Origin: Flavipsychrobacter stenotrophus | GTDB taxonomy: Bacteria > Bacteroidota > Bacteroidia > Chitinophagales > Chitinophagaceae | NCBI GenBank assembly: GCA_947371715.1 | Contig: CANBQQ010000215.1 | Coordinates: 1-5,933 of the forward strand | DNA length: 5,933 nt | Direction: 5' to 3' | In this document: piece after piece, positions 4,185-5,933 of the stretch | Position numbering within the stretch: position 1 is the first letter of the stretch | Layout of the letters: each line of letters opens with the position of its first letter | Made by a program: the position numbers and the translations under genes | The notes under the pieces: model-generated | The model's input: the letters and a program-made list of their open reading frames with translations, nothing else | Told to the model about the DNA's origin: nothing | The model's database searches: none

Positions 4185-5549
4185 ATGACCACTTCACATT
4201 TGCTGCAAAAGTACAACGTACCCGTTCCCCGCTACACTAGCTACCCTACTGTGCCCATATGGAAAGACGAGATAGATACCGCGGAATTTTCGAAGGTTTT
4301 TGTGCAACAATTTGAACTTGAAAACAAAGCCAACGGCATCAGTCTGTACATTCACCTGCCCTTTTGTGAATCACTCTGTACCTACTGCGGCTGCAACAAG
4401 AAGATAACTACCAACCATAGCGTTGAAGATGATTATATAGACTCTATAATAAAGGAATGGCATCTGTACCTGGGCCTGATGAATGAAACCCCGATCATAC
4501 GCGAGCTGCACCTTGGCGGGGGAACACCAACATTTTTCTCTCCCGACAATCTCGACCGCCTGCTGACGGCCATATTCAAGACCTCCATTATTCACGAGGA
4601 ACATGAATTCAGTTTTGAGGGCCATCCCAACAATACCACTGAGGCACATCTGCAGGCATTGTATGATCTTGGCTTCAGAAGGCTAAGCCTGGGCGTACAA
4701 GATAATGACCCGAAGGTGCAATTGGTCATCAACAGGATACAACCAATAGAAAATGTAAGGAACGTAACAGAGATAGCCCGTAAGATCGGATATACATCTG
4801 TAAACTACGACCTGATATACGGACTGCCACTGCAAACGCTGGAGAGCATAACCCGCACCATACAACAGACCATACTCTTACAACCCGACAGGATAGCATT
4901 CTACAGCTTTGCGCATGTGCCATGGACTAGCAAGGGTCAGCGCCTATTTGATGAGAACGACCTGCCAAGCGCCGACGACAAACTATTGTTATACCAGACG
5001 GGCAAGGAAATATTTCTGGAACATGGGTATTGCGATGTAGGTATGGACCACTTTGCCCTGCCGGAAGATGCGCTGTACATAGCATCGCAAAACGGTGAGC
5101 TGCACAGAAACTTTATGGGCTATACGACCCAGCATACAAACATGTTGATAGGATTGGGTGTTTCCAGCATAAGCAGCACAGGGCGCAGCTTTTCGCAAAA
5201 CGTAAAGACCGTTCACGATTACTACGACCGTATAAAGAATGATCTGCTACCGGTACAAAAAGGCTATTTCCTGAACGATGAGGACATACGCTTTGGCCAA
5301 TACATACTGGATATCAGCTGCAGAGGTAAAACAACTATACAGCCTGCCGATTGGGACATGGTGTATGCAATGTGCCTGGAAGAATTGGAAAAGCTGGAAC
5401 AAGACGGACTGGTGAGCATCAGTGGTTACGAAGTTCAGGTAACACCACGGGGTAGAAATTTCATCAGGAACATCTGCAGTGCCTTCGATCTGTATCTGCA
5501 AAAAAGCAAAATAAGCAGTACCAAGAAGATGTTTAGCAATGCAATATAG
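4185..5549 (+). CDS. hemN: Oxygen-independent coproporphyrinogen III oxidase
   Basis: HemN is a cytoplasmic radical SAM enzyme that decarboxylates two propionate side chains of coproporphyrinogen III to vinyl groups, giving protoporphyrinogen IX in heme synthesis without oxygen. The 454-residue length matches E. coli HemN (457). Seen: the N-terminal KYNVPVPRYTSYPT, Tyr55, the 4Fe-4S motif CESLCTYCGC (Cys61, Cys65, Cys68, plus Cys70), GGGTP at 111-115 for SAM, Glu145, LGVQD with Gln172, Arg184 and Asp209 in DLIYGLP, all at places used for SAM binding in the E. coli enzyme; then GMDHFALP, HRNFMGYTTQ, LIGLGVSSIS, and the C-terminal RNICSAFD. These last motifs separate true HemN from the HemW/HutW relatives. 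The EGHPNN segment at 145-150 replaces the proteobacterial EVDP form. The start is set at ATG 4185; the in-frame TTG at 4164 lies inside the -7 element. All key residues are intact. The gene seems to be a single unit, perhaps oxygen-regulated. Confidence 0.96.
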   Translation: MTTSHLLQKYNVPVPRYTSYPTVPIWKDEIDTAEFSKVFVQQFELENKANGISLYIHLPFCESLCTYCGCNKKITTNHSVEDDYIDSIIKEWHLYLGLMNETPIIRELHLGGGTPTFFSPDNLDRLLTAIFKTSIIHEEHEFSFEGHPNNTTEAHLQALYDLGFRRLSLGVQDNDPKVQLVINRIQPIENVRNVTEIARKIGYTSVNYDLIYGLPLQTLESITRTIQQTILLQPDRIAFYSFAHVPWTSKGQRLFDENDLPSADDKLLLYQTGKEIFLEHGYCDVGMDHFALPEDALYIASQNGELHRNFMGYTTQHTNMLIGLGVSSISSTGRSFSQNVKTVHDYYDRIKNDLLPVQKGYFLNDEDIRFGQYILDISCRGKTTIQPADWDMVYAMCLEELEKLEQDGLVSISGYEVQVTPRGRNFIRNICSAFDLYLQKSKISSTKKMFSNAI

Positions 5550-5644
5550 CAGGCCATGGTGGTTCAATAGACTATCATAACACTCAACTTACCGGCAGCA
5601 AAACTCATCTCCTTTTGTATATTTACTGCATAACAGCTGAATAT

Positions 5645-5933
5645 ATGAACAAGATAGGTTTCCTGGTAGTTTTGATGGCACTGCCATTTATGAGCCTGGC
5701 CAATAAGGCCGACTCCACATGGATGGCGGAACATTACACCAAGAAAGAGCTCTATATACTCATGCGCGATGGGGTGAGATTATTCACCACCATCTACCAG
5801 CCCAATGATAATAAGACCGACCACCCTATCCTGCTGAACCGCACGCCATACTCCATTGGCCCCTAGGGAGAAAAGTTTAAAGACTACTGGAACACGCCCT
5901 ATATGAACTACCTGAAAGAGGGGTACATAATGG
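5645..5933 (+). pseudogene. CocE/NonD-type hydrolase, broken by in-frame TAG and cut by window edge
   Basis: From ATG 5645 the frame encodes a signal peptide (residues 1-19, ending MSLA), then WMAEHYTKKELYILMRDGVR and LFTTIYQP, and HPILLNRTPYSIGP, the typical N-terminus of secreted CocE/NonD alpha/beta hydrolases (X-Pro dipeptidyl-peptidase S15-like; peptides or acyl esters are cleaved through a Ser-His-Asp triad that would lie beyond the window). At codon 74 a TAG (5864-5866) interrupts the frame, and the next 22 codons read on in the same frame as GEKFKDYWNTPYMNYLKEGY and so on, again family-like. Relatives have Pro-Tyr-Gly-Glu here, so one base change of a TAT or TAC tyrosine codon to TAG explains it. 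Possible meanings are a nonsense mutation, a sequencing error or readthrough. The TTG at 5615 is in frame but gives no signal peptide at the N-terminus, so ATG 5645 is preferred. A 7/8 -7 match (TATATTTA) lies at 5618-5625. Confidence 0.75.

Noticed and set aside
4371..5567. Several minus-strand frames of 60-106 codons over hemN
   Set aside because: All are antisense to an intact hemN with conserved catalytic motifs. None has a leader or a family resemblance.
5550..5644. Terminator for hemN
   Set aside because: No convincing stem followed by a T-run was found between hemN and the hydrolase gene, so none is annotated.

Overview
The window looks like chromosomal DNA from a Bacteroidota (Bacteroidetes) species, probably of the Chitinophagaceae/Sphingobacteriia kind. 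The evidence is a secreted protein with a type IX secretion (T9SS) C-terminal sorting domain, a DUF2141 protein, a small secreted TonB-C-like protein, and Bacteroidetes-type promoters. The -7 octamer TAnnTTTG occurs perfectly in front of five genes. In two of them a -33 TTG lies 19 or 20 bp upstream. Shine-Dalgarno sequences are mostly weak or absent, as is usual in this phylum.

Layout. Positions 1-727 carry two minus-strand genes that probably form an operon: a muconolactone-isomerase-like small protein (727 to 455), then a DUF1569 protein (394 to beyond the left edge). A divergent HxlR-family regulator is at 943-1332, followed by a strong stem-loop. The 215-bp divergent intergenic region holds a near-perfect 21-bp palindrome just before the HxlR start and an isolated copy of the same half-site further upstream, which together suggest an operator. 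Next on the plus strand are a short secreted TonB-C-like protein (1504-1944), a DUF2200 protein (2051-2401), a T9SS cargo protein with a jelly-roll-like N-terminal region (2544-3515), a secreted DUF2141 protein (3623-4075), the oxygen-independent coproporphyrinogen III oxidase HemN (4185-5549), and the start of a CocE/NonD (X-Pro dipeptidyl-peptidase-like) hydrolase (5645 onward). The hydrolase frame is broken by one TAG codon at 5864-5866, after which the family-like sequence continues in the same frame to the window edge.

The plus-strand genes from 1504 on seem to be separate units, each with its own leader and often its own promoter. The only functional module is the HxlR regulator with its divergent operon, plausibly a response to reactive electrophiles, quinones or redox stress. 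HemN serves heme synthesis at low oxygen and may have an FNR/CRP-like site upstream. There is no rRNA, tRNA, CRISPR array, insertion sequence or prophage signature. No gene-free stretch exceeds 300 bases. I did not find a clearly novel multi-gene system. The best leads are the HxlR operator architecture and the in-frame stop in the hydrolase gene.
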